DNA from: Conchocele bisecta
Lineage: Eukaryota > Mollusca > Bivalvia > Lucinida > Thyasiridae
DNA length: 64,000 nucleotides
Reading direction: 5' to 3'
NCBI GenBank assembly: GCA_029237695.1
Contig: CM055271.1
Span: forward strand, 79,557,488-79,621,487
Shown: positions 6,135 through 13,500 of the stretch, in pieces
How the letters are laid out: every line of letters begins with the position of its first letter
Numbering within the stretch: position 1 is the first letter of the stretch
Notes under the pieces: generated by a model
Told to the model about the DNA's origin: nothing
Databases searched by the model: none
The model's input: the letters and a program-made list of their open reading frames with translations, nothing else
Position numbers and translations under genes: made by a program

Positions 6135-6614
6135 TTAATAAGACATGAATTTTCCAACACACAGGTCTTGGGTAATACTAGGAGAATCCAAAAATTGAAC
6201 TTCATGAGAATATGGATTCACAAACACATCCATGTACTTTCCTTGTAGCTTCTGGCTACATTTATTAGCCCAATGCTCAGTTGATTGACAAATGTAACAT
6301 CTGTTAGGTGATATTTCGTCCCCTCCATATTTCTCATCGATTCTGAACTTTGTAAACCTCTTTCCTGTAGAAATCAGGTACTCAGAGTCGCCCGAATAAT
6401 TGTAAGATGTAAACGATCCAACAAAGTTCCCATTATGTTTTATAGGATAGGTTTTCGGTATGTTGCTGAATTCAACTTCATGAGTAAACGGATTTACATA
6501 TAAATTCATTTCGCATCCTTTGTGCCAATATTTCATACTTTCGAAATAGTCAGCAAAATGTTCCTCGTGTTTTTGTAGTTGAATGGAAGATCGATCTGTC
6601 GCTTGAGAGTCCAT
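6135..6614 (-). CDS. Zinc-knuckle protein with internal duplication, first half
   Basis: A 159-residue ORF. A first repeat contains VNPFTHEVEF (residues 40-49), VGSFTSY and a CCHC zinc knuckle CYICQSTEHWANKC (C106, C109, H114, C119). A second repeat begins with VNPYSHEVQF (132-141) and VGKFMSY, then meets a TAA at 6135-6137. The zinc knuckle expected for the second repeat is present in the next 74-residue frame, in phase. So the ancestral protein had two tandem units, each with an adhesive-looking N-terminal part and a zinc knuckle. Its promoter (TATAAAAG at 6668-6675) is divergent from that of the DNA polymerase. No function is known to me. Confidence 0.65.
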   Translation of the reverse strand: MDSQATDRSSIQLQKHEEHFADYFESMKYWHKGCEMNLYVNPFTHEVEFSNIPKTYPIKHNGNFVGSFTSYNYSGDSEYLISTGKRFTKFRIDEKYGGDEISPNRCYICQSTEHWANKCSQKLQGKYMDVFVNPYSHEVQFLDSPSITQDLCVGKFMSY

Positions 6615-6740
6615 GTCGCTTCAGAGTTCACAGTAGACTAATGATGACCATATGGAATTTGTGGCTTCTTTTATAGACGTCACGGTTTAGCGATAGTATA
6701 TAAGCTGTTGTTTATTATAATACTTATTATAAAATTCAAC
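6615..6740. promoter_or_regulatory. Divergent promoter between zinc-knuckle gene and DNA polymerase
   Basis: Minus-strand TATAAAAG at 6668-6675 serves the zinc-knuckle gene (ATG at 6612-6614). Plus-strand TATATAAG at 6697-6704 serves the polymerase, whose ATG at 6741 is only 36 bases further, so its leader must be very short. The minus half is duplicated at 4634-4730. Confidence 0.7.
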
Positions 6741-9700
6741 ATGATGCCACTTGTATCATACTCGGACACCGAGAGTGAAACCGAAGAGTCACCAGATGTT
6801 AGAAGATTTTATGATCTTATACAAGAAAAAAGTCGAAGATCAAGAAAATTCAGAACTGAATCATCAGTTTTTAAAACAACATTCAAGAAATTTGATGTAG
6901 ACGAACACTCTCAAAATTTCGTTGGGGTATTATTTGATGATATCGTTCATCAAATCATCGAACGAATTGATGGTGATCAACACGACAAAATCAGGGTAGC
7001 ATTAAATCATCCTGCATTAAAGATGGGGATACCGATTCCATTCTTGAATGTTGAAGATTTGAATGGGAACATATTGTTACAAGAAATAGAAAAAGTTATA
7101 CAATCGAATATGGATTTTAATTTGAACGATGGTGAGATGACAATCGAAACAACGTTTACCAAAATGCCAACAGGTTCTGGAAGAAAGAAGATGACCTCTG
7201 AAATTGATTCTCGAGTTTTCACGAAAAAAAAGAAAACTGTTGTGGAAATTGAAAATTCTAAAGACAATATGTGCTTAGCCAGGGCTATTGTTGTTGGAAA
7301 ATGTCATGCTGATAGAGAAGTTTCTTCGACCTGGAATATGCGATGGCATGTAATCAGGGATTCCAGAAGACCTTTACAACGTATTGAAGCAGAGAAATTA
7401 TTGAATGAAGTTGGAATTTCACCACAAAAAGCTTGTGGATTCGAAGAATATAAGAAAATACAACAATATATGTATCCAGAATATGTGATCAAGATTCATC
7501 AACAACATGTGAAAACAGAATTGTTGTTTGAATATCCAGAAATTCAGTCATACACCAAAATAATACATGTATTCTATAATCAAGATCACTATGATTGTAT
7601 TACAAATATCGTAGGATTTCTTGGTTGTGTATACTATTGTGAGATGTGCGATATTGCTTACCAAAATCGTGAAACACATATATGCCCTACTTCATGTAAG
7701 GCATGTCGTTCCAAAACAAAATGTCATGTGATAGATTGTATCAAGTGTAAAGATTGTCTCAGGACCTTTTATAGTGGAACGTGTTTTACAAATCATAAGC
7801 AAATTGAAGGACGAGAAAAGAAATCAATTTGTCAACTCATAAAATGTTGTGGTAAATGTGGAGGACAGTTTGCCGATTCCAAAAAGAATCATACATGTAA
7901 AGGAAAGAAGAAATGCAAATTTTGTATAGAGATTGTTAATTTTGATCACAAACCGTTTTTCATATTTTATGATTTTGAATGTCAACAAGACACAGGGGTT
8001 CACATTCCTAACTATTGTATTGCACACAGAGCTTGTGATGAATGTATCAATGAACCAATATAATTCAATTGTGAATGTTATAGTCGGTTTCCTGAAGGAA
8101 GAGAAGTAGTATTTGAAGGAAAAAATACTTTGACAGAATTTTGCAATTGGTTGTTTTTAAAACAACATAAAGGTGCTACAGCTATTGCACATAATTTCAA
8201 AGCATATGATGGCCAATTCATTCTTCACCATCTCATTGAAAAGGGAAAGTTTCGACCAAAGGTAATAATGAACGGTAATAACATCATGGTTATGGAAGCT
8301 GGAGGTATACGAATGATTGATTCATATAATTTCATAAATTCAGGATTGGCAAAATTTCCAGAAACCTTTGAATTGAAAGAAATGGCTAAGGGATATTTTC
8401 CACATTGGGCAAATACTGATAAATTTGCCGCTTATGTTGGCCCATACGTTGATGTTTCTTATTATAAACCAGATTCAATGGGGATAACTGTTAGGGAAAA
8501 GTTTTTATCATGGTATAACGAACGTGTGGAAAACAACGATTGTTTCAATTTCAAACAAGAAATGGAAAAATATTGTCGCTCGGATGTAGATATTTTGAGA
8601 CGTGGTTGTGGAGAATTCAGGAAGGTATTCATGGAATATGGGGGTATAGATCCGTTTCTAGAAGCCAGTACAATCGCTGACGCATGTAACAAAGTTTGGC
8701 GTAACAAATATATGCCAAGTAATCAGATCGGAATTATTTCAAGCAGAGATCCGATTAAACGCAAATTTTCAATGAAAGGTATTCGATGGATACAAAGTAT
8801 TGCACACGAAAACAATATTGTTATCCAACATGCAAAAAATGGTGGAGAATATCAAATTGGTCCTTATACCTGTAGATGGGTTTCACAAAGAATCAAATAC
8901 TATCTATGAGTTTCTCGGTGACCTATGGCATGGTTGTCCTAAATGTTACCCAAATCGTAATCTAAAAAACCCGATAAATGGTGAAACAATGCAAAATTTA
9001 TATTCTCAAACATTTGAAAGATTGGAATATTTCAGTGTAAGTGGTTACAAAATTCACACTATATGGGAACATGAGTTTTATTTAAAAATGAAAACTGATA
9101 AAGAATACAAAAAGATGATCGAACAATTCTTTCCAAACTGTGATCCGATTGAACCTAGGGAAGGATTGTTTGGTGGACGTTGTAATGCTATAAAAATTAA
9201 ATATGATATTGAAGAAAATTCAGATGATGAAATCAAATATATTGATATTTGTTCATTGTATCCATTTGTATGTAAACACAAAGAATATCCGATAGGACAC
9301 CCTGATATTTTATCAAAAGAAAATATTGATGTAGAAAACATCCAACAGTATGAGGGTTTAATAAAATGTAAAGTTCTCCCTCCGGACAATCTATTTCATC
9401 CAGTGTTACCAACACATTGTAATAACAAACTCATGTTTCCATTATGTAGAACATGTGCAGAAGAAAGTTCTACAAAGTGTGCACATACAATTGAAGAAAG
9501 AGCTTTGGTTGGTACATGGGTGTCAATATAATTGTTTAAAGCATTGGACTGTGGCTATACGTTGTTAGACGTATACGAAGTCTGGCATTTTTCGGAAAAA
9601 TCTAATGATTTTTTCTCGGGGTATGTGGACAATTTTCTTAAAATCAAGCAAGAAGCAAGTGGTTATCCAGGATGGTGTATAACAGAAAAAGATAAAGAAA

Positions 9701-10517
9701 CATTTGTTAAGGACTATGAAGAAGCTGAAGGTATTTGTCTTGATCCATCAAACATACAAACAAATACGGGGCGTAGAGCATTTGCCAAGGTTATGTTAAA
9801 TTGCTTATGGGGTAAATTGGCACAACGTGAAATCATGACACAAACGGAATACATCAATAATCCTTCAAAATATTTTGATTTGATTTCAAATCCATGTATA
9901 ATGGTAAAACACGCAGAAATATTTGATAATGAATGTCCATTTATATTGGTTATCTATGAAACTAGACTTGAACACATTGAATCCCATGCAACATCAAACG
10001 TTATAGTGGGATCATATGTAACAGCATATGCAAGACTTGAACTATACAGTGTTTTGGAAAAGTTAAATGAGCGTGTCTTGTATTTCGATACAGACAGTTG
10101 TATGTACATACACAAGCAGAATTTATGGAATCCTCCCATAATCAATAGTAGGCTTGGTAAATGGACTGATGAAGAACCCGGAAATAAAATAATAGTTTTA
10201 GGGGTTTGGGAGGACCAAAGAGTTATGCATACAAGTTGCTAACAAAAGCTGGGGAAATAAAATCCAAATGCAAAGTTAAAGGACTGACACTCGATTACAA
10301 CACAAGTCAAGTAGTTAACTTTGATACGTATGTTCAATGTGCAGAGGACCGAAGTACCGAAGTGAAAGTTGTGTATGCATGTAAAATCCGGAGACATGCA
10401 AACAGAACAGTAACGAGTGAATGTCAAAGCAAGACATTTAGGTCTGTGTACACAAAACGTGTCATTGTTGACAATTTCAATACTGTACCATACGGTTACA
10501 ACACATTGAGACTTTGA
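6741..10517 (+). pseudogene. Protein-primed family B DNA polymerase (PolB), broken
   Basis: The first ATG after the TATA box is at 6741. The N-terminal 400 residues are acidic then basic and include a Cys/His-rich region (about 7620-7930) usual in Maverick/adintovirus polymerases. Exonuclease motifs are DFEC (D codon at 7971), AHNFKAYDGQF (near 8190) and YCRSDVD (from 8571). Polymerase motifs are DICSLYP (near 9244), NCLWGK (near 9800) and YFDTDS (near 10081). All catalytic motifs are thus present in order, as in polymerases that use a terminal protein to replicate linear DNA. The gene is broken in four places: TAA at 8061-8063, a frameshift near 8875-8890, TAA at 9529-9531 and a frameshift near 10200-10215. 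The last frame stops at 10515-10517. As it stands no full polymerase can be made. Confidence 0.88.
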
Positions 10518-10538
10518 TTGAATATACACTATGTATTA

Positions 10539-10573
10539 AGAATTGTTGTTTGAATATCCAGAAATTCAGTCAT
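10539..10573 (+). repeat. 35-bp copy of polymerase coding sequence before the F-box-like gene
   Basis: These 35 bases are identical to 7517-7551 inside the polymerase gene. The copy runs up to and includes the first two bases of the ATG of the next gene at 10572, so the fragment forms its immediate leader. It suggests a template switch or a rearrangement that joined polymerase sequence to an acquired gene. Confidence 0.85.
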
Positions 10574-10826
10574 GGACACATTTAATAACTACAGTCGGTT
10601 AGCTGTGCTACCAGAGGAGTTACTGGTTATGTTAATAAAATTGTATCTGTCGGAGAGTGATGCCAAAAGTCTCGCACGCGCTGACGAGCGTGCAAAACGT
10701 ATCATTGAAGATGCGTTTTGGACTGCTATGCTAAGGGAAGACTTTAGGGGCCACTCATTCACAGTTTACAACATGAGGCCGTTTGGTGTATATAAATTTT
10801 CGCAAGATATAATACACAATTTTTAA
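10572..10826 (+). CDS. F-box-like protein
   Basis: An 84-residue ORF. Residues 11-58 fit the F-box pattern: AVLPEELLVMLIKLYLSESD, then a run of small and basic residues, then AFWTAMLREDFRG. The Leu-Pro start, spaced Leu/Ile residues and the Trp near the end are the usual landmarks. F-box proteins bind Skp1 and bring targets to an SCF ubiquitin ligase; the protein is little more than the F-box plus a 25-residue tail, so any target-binding part is minimal. No stem-loop or AATAAA follows directly; cassette promoter C begins 5 bases after the stop. The assignment is by eye and needs a profile search (Pfam F-box PF00646 or F-box-like PF12937). Confidence 0.6.
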   Translation: MDTFNNYSRLAVLPEELLVMLIKLYLSESDAKSLARADERAKRIIEDAFWTAMLREDFRGHSFTVYNMRPFGVYKFSQDIIHNF

Positions 10827-10830
10827 CTGT

Positions 10831-10926
10831 AAAAACGTGTTTACAACACGCTTTCTGATTGGACGAAAATCTGAAAAAATGACTAAACTACCAAAAGTAG
10901 GTCAATCCTTCTGGTGTATATAAAAG
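10831..10926 (+). promoter_or_regulatory. Cassette promoter, copy C
   Basis: AAAACGTGTTTA at 10832-10843, CTTTCTGATTGG (ATTGG at 10858-10862), GTAGGTCAATCC at 10897-10908, a 10-base gap, then TATAAAAG at 10919-10926. The leader first matches copy A (ATTAATTTACATTCGAT), then matches the leader of the 146-residue gene (GCATTACATTGTTC, near 10955). Confidence 0.85.
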
Positions 10927-10998
10927 ACGATCATTAATTTACATTCGATGAGAAGCATTACATTGTTCCGAGTACAACCCTGACTCTAAACATCTAGG

Positions 10999-11325
10999 AT
11001 GATAACTTTGATATATTTATTTCATGAGTACGTGGTTAGGAATTTATTTCCCTACAATAATTTGAAAATTGAAGCAAGAGAAGCCTCGAATAGCTTCGTA
11101 TGTAACTGGAACAAGTTCGATGATTTGCTGAACGATATCAACAGAACACATGTTTCATCGAACACTATGTCGAAGCCTACAGAAAACTGGGGTAATGATG
11201 AGAGAGCGAGTGTACAACCACAGCAAGAAGACTGGGATGAGGAGATCCGACGAGCTACGACACCATCATTTGCGATTCCTGGAAAACCCAGCAAAAGGTC
11301 TACACACAGATTTCTCTTAACATGA
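10999..11325 (+). CDS. Unrecognised 108-residue protein with histone-type mRNA end
   Basis: An ORF starting 72 bases after the TATA box of promoter copy C. The N-terminal 20 residues are hydrophobic/aromatic and the C-terminal half is acidic then basic (NWGNDERASVQPQQEDWDEE, then GKPSKRSTHR). It stops at a TGA at 11323-11325. The same frame then stays open for 26 more codons (a Cys/Gly/Lys-rich stretch) to a TGA at 11404-11406, which lies 20 bases before the stem-loop at 11427. That spacing matches the other stem-loop genes, so the first TGA is probably a late nonsense mutation. No family is recognised. Confidence 0.55.
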   Translation: MITLIYLFHEYVVRNLFPYNNLKIEAREASNSFVCNWNKFDDLLNDINRTHVSSNTMSKPTENWGNDERASVQPQQEDWDEEIRRATTPSFAIPGKPSKRSTHRFLLT

Positions 11326-11426
11326 AGAAGCTGTGGATCCAGGGACTGTGGTGGCCATAAAAAATACATTGAAAGAGTGAACAAGTATGATAAACAGCAA
11401 ACTTGAATTAGACGATCAAGACAAAA

Positions 11427-11442
11427 GGCGCTTTTCAGGGCC
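11427..11442 (+). terminator. Histone-type mRNA 3' stem-loop 3 (one mismatch)
   Basis: GGCGCTTTTCAGGGCC has the same TTTC loop and the same stem apart from one G-G mismatch. It is preceded by ACAAAA and followed by AATACAAA, then by a purine-rich GAATAGAAAAAAC about 15 bases on. It lies 20 bases after the in-frame read-through stop of the gene at 10999. Confidence 0.72.
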
Positions 11443-11587
11443 AATACAAATATTTAGAATAGAAAAAACTTATAATCAGTTGTACCTATATAAACGTTTT
11501 ACATTTTGTCATAAGCCATTATCTTCAAGGTATTCGCTCTAGAAACAACAAATATTATACAGTACTTTTAGATAATAAACAATCAAA

Positions 11588-11905
11588 ATGATGGGGCATA
11601 ATTATGAGTTGTGGTTACAAAACGATGTTTGTCTGATAAAGAAATCCCGAGAAATACCCCGACAAAGAAAGACAATACATGACACATTCAATAGATGTAT
11701 GGTTGAACAACTTCAATCATTAATTAAAAAAGAAGTAAATGATAATTGTTATGGATGTCAGGTTGAACATCCAAGTCAATTACGACATCAACTGTGCTTA
11801 TTCACAGATCAAGATGAACAAACAGATTTATTCATATTGACCGCTCTACAGAAATTAGACCCCTATAAAATTATGAAGAATGGTATCCAATTCTCAAAGA
11901 TATGA
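11588..11905 (+). CDS. CYGC/HPSQ zinc-binding-like protein of Maverick-type elements
   Basis: A 105-residue ORF with NDNCYGCQVEHPSQLRHQLC at residues 51-70. C54, C57, H61, H67 and C70 are candidate zinc ligands. I recall this CYGC...HPSQ...H..C signature from unnamed ORFs of Maverick/adintovirus-like elements in cnidarians and molluscs; its function is not known to me. A TATATAAA lies near 11488, and the start at 11588 is the first ATG with a long frame. The stop (TGA 11903-11905) overlaps the ATG of a further 43-codon frame as ATGA, so the C-terminus is either separate or frameshifted. Confidence 0.65.
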   Translation: MMGHNYELWLQNDVCLIKKSREIPRQRKTIHDTFNRCMVEQLQSLIKKEVNDNCYGCQVEHPSQLRHQLCLFTDQDEQTDLFILTALQKLDPYKIMKNGIQFSKI

Positions 11906-12033
11906 CATTGGACGATCAAGAGAAATTGGAAGCATACAGACTGTGGGTACACATTAAAAACAAAATCCGTTTTAGACCCGATGAATCGTGGTTGGAACAG
12001 TTGAAGAAACAAGTCAAACAATCCTGGAAGTAG
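11902..12033 (+). CDS. Small Trp/Lys-rich frame overlapping the previous stop (ATGA)
   Basis: A 43-residue frame beginning at 11902 (MTLDDQEKLEAYRLWVHIKN), ending KKQVKQSWK with TAG at 12031-12033. The charged helical composition resembles the C-terminal part of a small viral protein. Because the ATG overlaps the preceding stop, it may be a coupled gene, or the C-terminus of the CYGC protein in a shifted frame. Confidence 0.45.
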   Translation: MTLDDQEKLEAYRLWVHIKNKIRFRPDESWLEQLKKQVKQSWK

Positions 12034-12109
12034 ATTGTTACTGAAGACTATGAAAGTAGGAACGGATTATAACTGAATCATTCTATGAATAGACACAGTT
12101 GAAGAAACA

Positions 12110-12661
12110 ATGAATCCTCTGACAGATCTATTAAATCACATAGCAATCAGGAAACCAGTAACAATGAATCCTCTGACAGATGTATTAAATCACATACCAT
12201 ACAGGAAAGCATTGATACTTGCTTTCAAACTAAAAGTATCAATTGATACATCCAAGATCATCAAGGATGAATTAGAGAAAATACAGATGTTTGAAGAGTT
12301 CAAGGAAGCCTTATTAGCAACAACGGGGTTCTCCAAAGATTCAAGGAATAAAGTAGAACAAATAGCATTTGAACAATGGAGAAACGAAGTTGTTGAAAAT
12401 GACAATATTGTGAATTTCTTATTTAACCGATGTAAACCGTACTTATGGAATAGTGTACAGATTGAAACATTGTCTGGACTAACGCTCCCATTGCTCATGC
12501 TTCCTGGACATAGAGACAGTTTTGAACCAATGGATATAGTACAGATTAGTGAGACTGAATCAATGTGTGTATGTTCCCATTGCTCACGCTTCAGGGACAG
12601 TGATCACGCTGCAGGGACAGAGGCAATTTTTGAACCAATAGAAATAGATCATACCTCTTGA
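12110..12661 (+). CDS. Unrecognised 183-residue helical protein with two tandem duplications
   Basis: The N-terminus is duplicated: MNPLTDLLNHIAIRK is followed 18 codons later by MNPLTDVLNHIPYRK (starts at 12110 and 12164). The centre is helical and charged, and near residue 125 a stretch reading LTLPLLMLPGHRDSFEPMDI occurs. Its DNA (from about 12485) is partly repeated 88 bases later; because 88 is not a multiple of three, the second copy is read in another frame as a Cys/His-rich tail. Either ATG could be used. The gene ends with AATAAA at 12698-12703, not with a stem-loop. No family is recognised. Confidence 0.6.
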   Translation: MNPLTDLLNHIAIRKPVTMNPLTDVLNHIPYRKALILAFKLKVSIDTSKIIKDELEKIQMFEEFKEALLATTGFSKDSRNKVEQIAFEQWRNEVVENDNIVNFLFNRCKPYLWNSVQIETLSGLTLPLLMLPGHRDSFEPMDIVQISETESMCVCSHCSRFRDSDHAAGTEAIFEPIEIDHTS

Positions 12662-12671
12662 ATGTTAAACA

Positions 12672-12708
12672 TACATGTTGTAAATATGTTATTGTTCAAT
12701 AAAATATT
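12672..12708 (+). terminator. Poly(A) signal and 3' UTR shared with the zinc-knuckle gene
   Basis: ACATGTTGTAAATATG is followed by ATTGTTCAATAAAATATT with AATAAA at 12698-12703. The same string occurs on the minus strand at 5800-5834 after the zinc-knuckle frames, so two genes on opposite strands share a 3' end. Confidence 0.75.
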
Positions 12709-12919
12709 ATAAAAACTTTACATATCTTGTATTCAATTTTACCATTATATTGAAAAATAAATATTGATTCACAATCAATATTTATTTTCATCAACTTATG
12801 TCAATATTAGAGTTGTCAAAATTATTTTAGGAAATTTTCATATGTATTTGATAATATTGGAGTTATCAAAAATGTTTGAAAATTATATACAGGAACAGTA
12901 CAATCCATTAGGATATCAC

Positions 12920-13013
12920 AAAACGCGTTTACAATGCGCTTTCTGATTGGTCGAAAATCTGAAAAATGACTAAACTATCAAAAGTAGGTCAATCCTTCTG
13001 ATATGTATACAAG
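12920..13013 (+). promoter_or_regulatory. Cassette promoter, copy D
   Basis: AAAACGCGTTTA from 12920, CTTTCTGATTGG (ATTGG at 12946-12950), GTAGGTCAATCC at 12984-12995, a 10-base gap, then the TATA variant TATACAAG at 13006-13013. It overlaps the first ATG (13003) of the following frame, which is why the later ATG is used as the start. Confidence 0.82.
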
Positions 13014-13071
13014 TAAAAAACATACAACTATATTTCATTACTCATTCAACTGTTCAACCAACTACATAAGA

Positions 13072-13284
13072 ATGCAGAAGAACGGGGAATGCTCTATGTG
13101 CAGTGAGTCCTGTTACATAGAGTGTAGAAAATGCTATGCAGTGTTGAACACTCACGGGGAAGAACACAATTGTCCAGAGCTCGACGAAGGCTTTTTTGAA
13201 GAAGAGGACCTTAAAGACCTCGAAATTTGTGAGGCCTGCCAAATAGTCGTCGATTGCATGTGGAGTAACCTGAACACTACATAG
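13072..13284 (+). CDS. Cys-rich acidic 70-residue protein with histone-type mRNA end
   Basis: The frame is open from 13003, but that ATG lies within the TATA region of promoter D, so the start is placed at 13072. The product has nine Cys and two His: CSMC and CRKC pairs (C7, C10, C18, C21), H28, H32, C34, then an acidic run (EGFFEEEDLKDLE) and CEAC (C53, C56). This looks like one or two small zinc-binding folds around an acidic loop. No family is recognised. The stem-loop lies 17 bases after the TAG, and promoter D belongs to the shared regulon. The gene appears intact. Confidence 0.7.
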   Translation: MQKNGECSMCSESCYIECRKCYAVLNTHGEEHNCPELDEGFFEEEDLKDLEICEACQIVVDCMWSNLNTT

Positions 13285-13300
13285 TTTACTAAACGATAAC

Positions 13301-13337
13301 AGCCCTTTTCAGGGCTATACACTTTCTCAAGAAATGA
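13301..13337 (+). terminator. Histone-type mRNA 3' stem-loop 4 with downstream element
   Basis: AGCCCTTTTCAGGGCT at 13301-13316 forms a perfect 6-bp stem with a TTTC loop (outer pair A-T instead of G-C). TCAAGAAATGA follows at 13327-13337, close to the CAAGAAAGA histone downstream element. The stem-loop begins 17 bases after the stop of the Cys-rich gene. Confidence 0.87.
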
Positions 13338-13377
13338 ATACCTTACATACTGCTCGTGTTGAATACAAAAACGATTG

Positions 13378-13500
13378 GTTCAGGGGTGACACTATAGCGT
13401 GATACAAGAAGTTTCCACCCGGATAAAATTCACGAAGCATCAACAAATGGTTCAGGGTGGCACTATGGCGTGATACAAGAAGTTTCCACCCCGGATAATG
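13378..13500 (+). repeat. Direct repeat near the right end of the viral region
   Basis: GGTTCAGGGGTGACACTATA (13379) recurs as GGTTCAGGGTGGCACTATGG (13450), each followed by CGTGATACAAGAAGTTTCCA and CCCGGATAA. The period is about 71 bases and about 48 bases of each copy match. The inner word TATGGCGTG is shared with the hairpin that follows. Confidence 0.75.

Noticed and set aside
6708..6740. Upstream extension of the polymerase frame from 6708
   Set aside because: It would need a TTG start only a few bases after the TATA box; the ATG at 6741 is the first that a transcript could include.
13003..13071. N-terminal extension of the Cys-rich gene
   Set aside because: The ATG at 13003 lies in the TATA region of promoter D and would not be in the mRNA.
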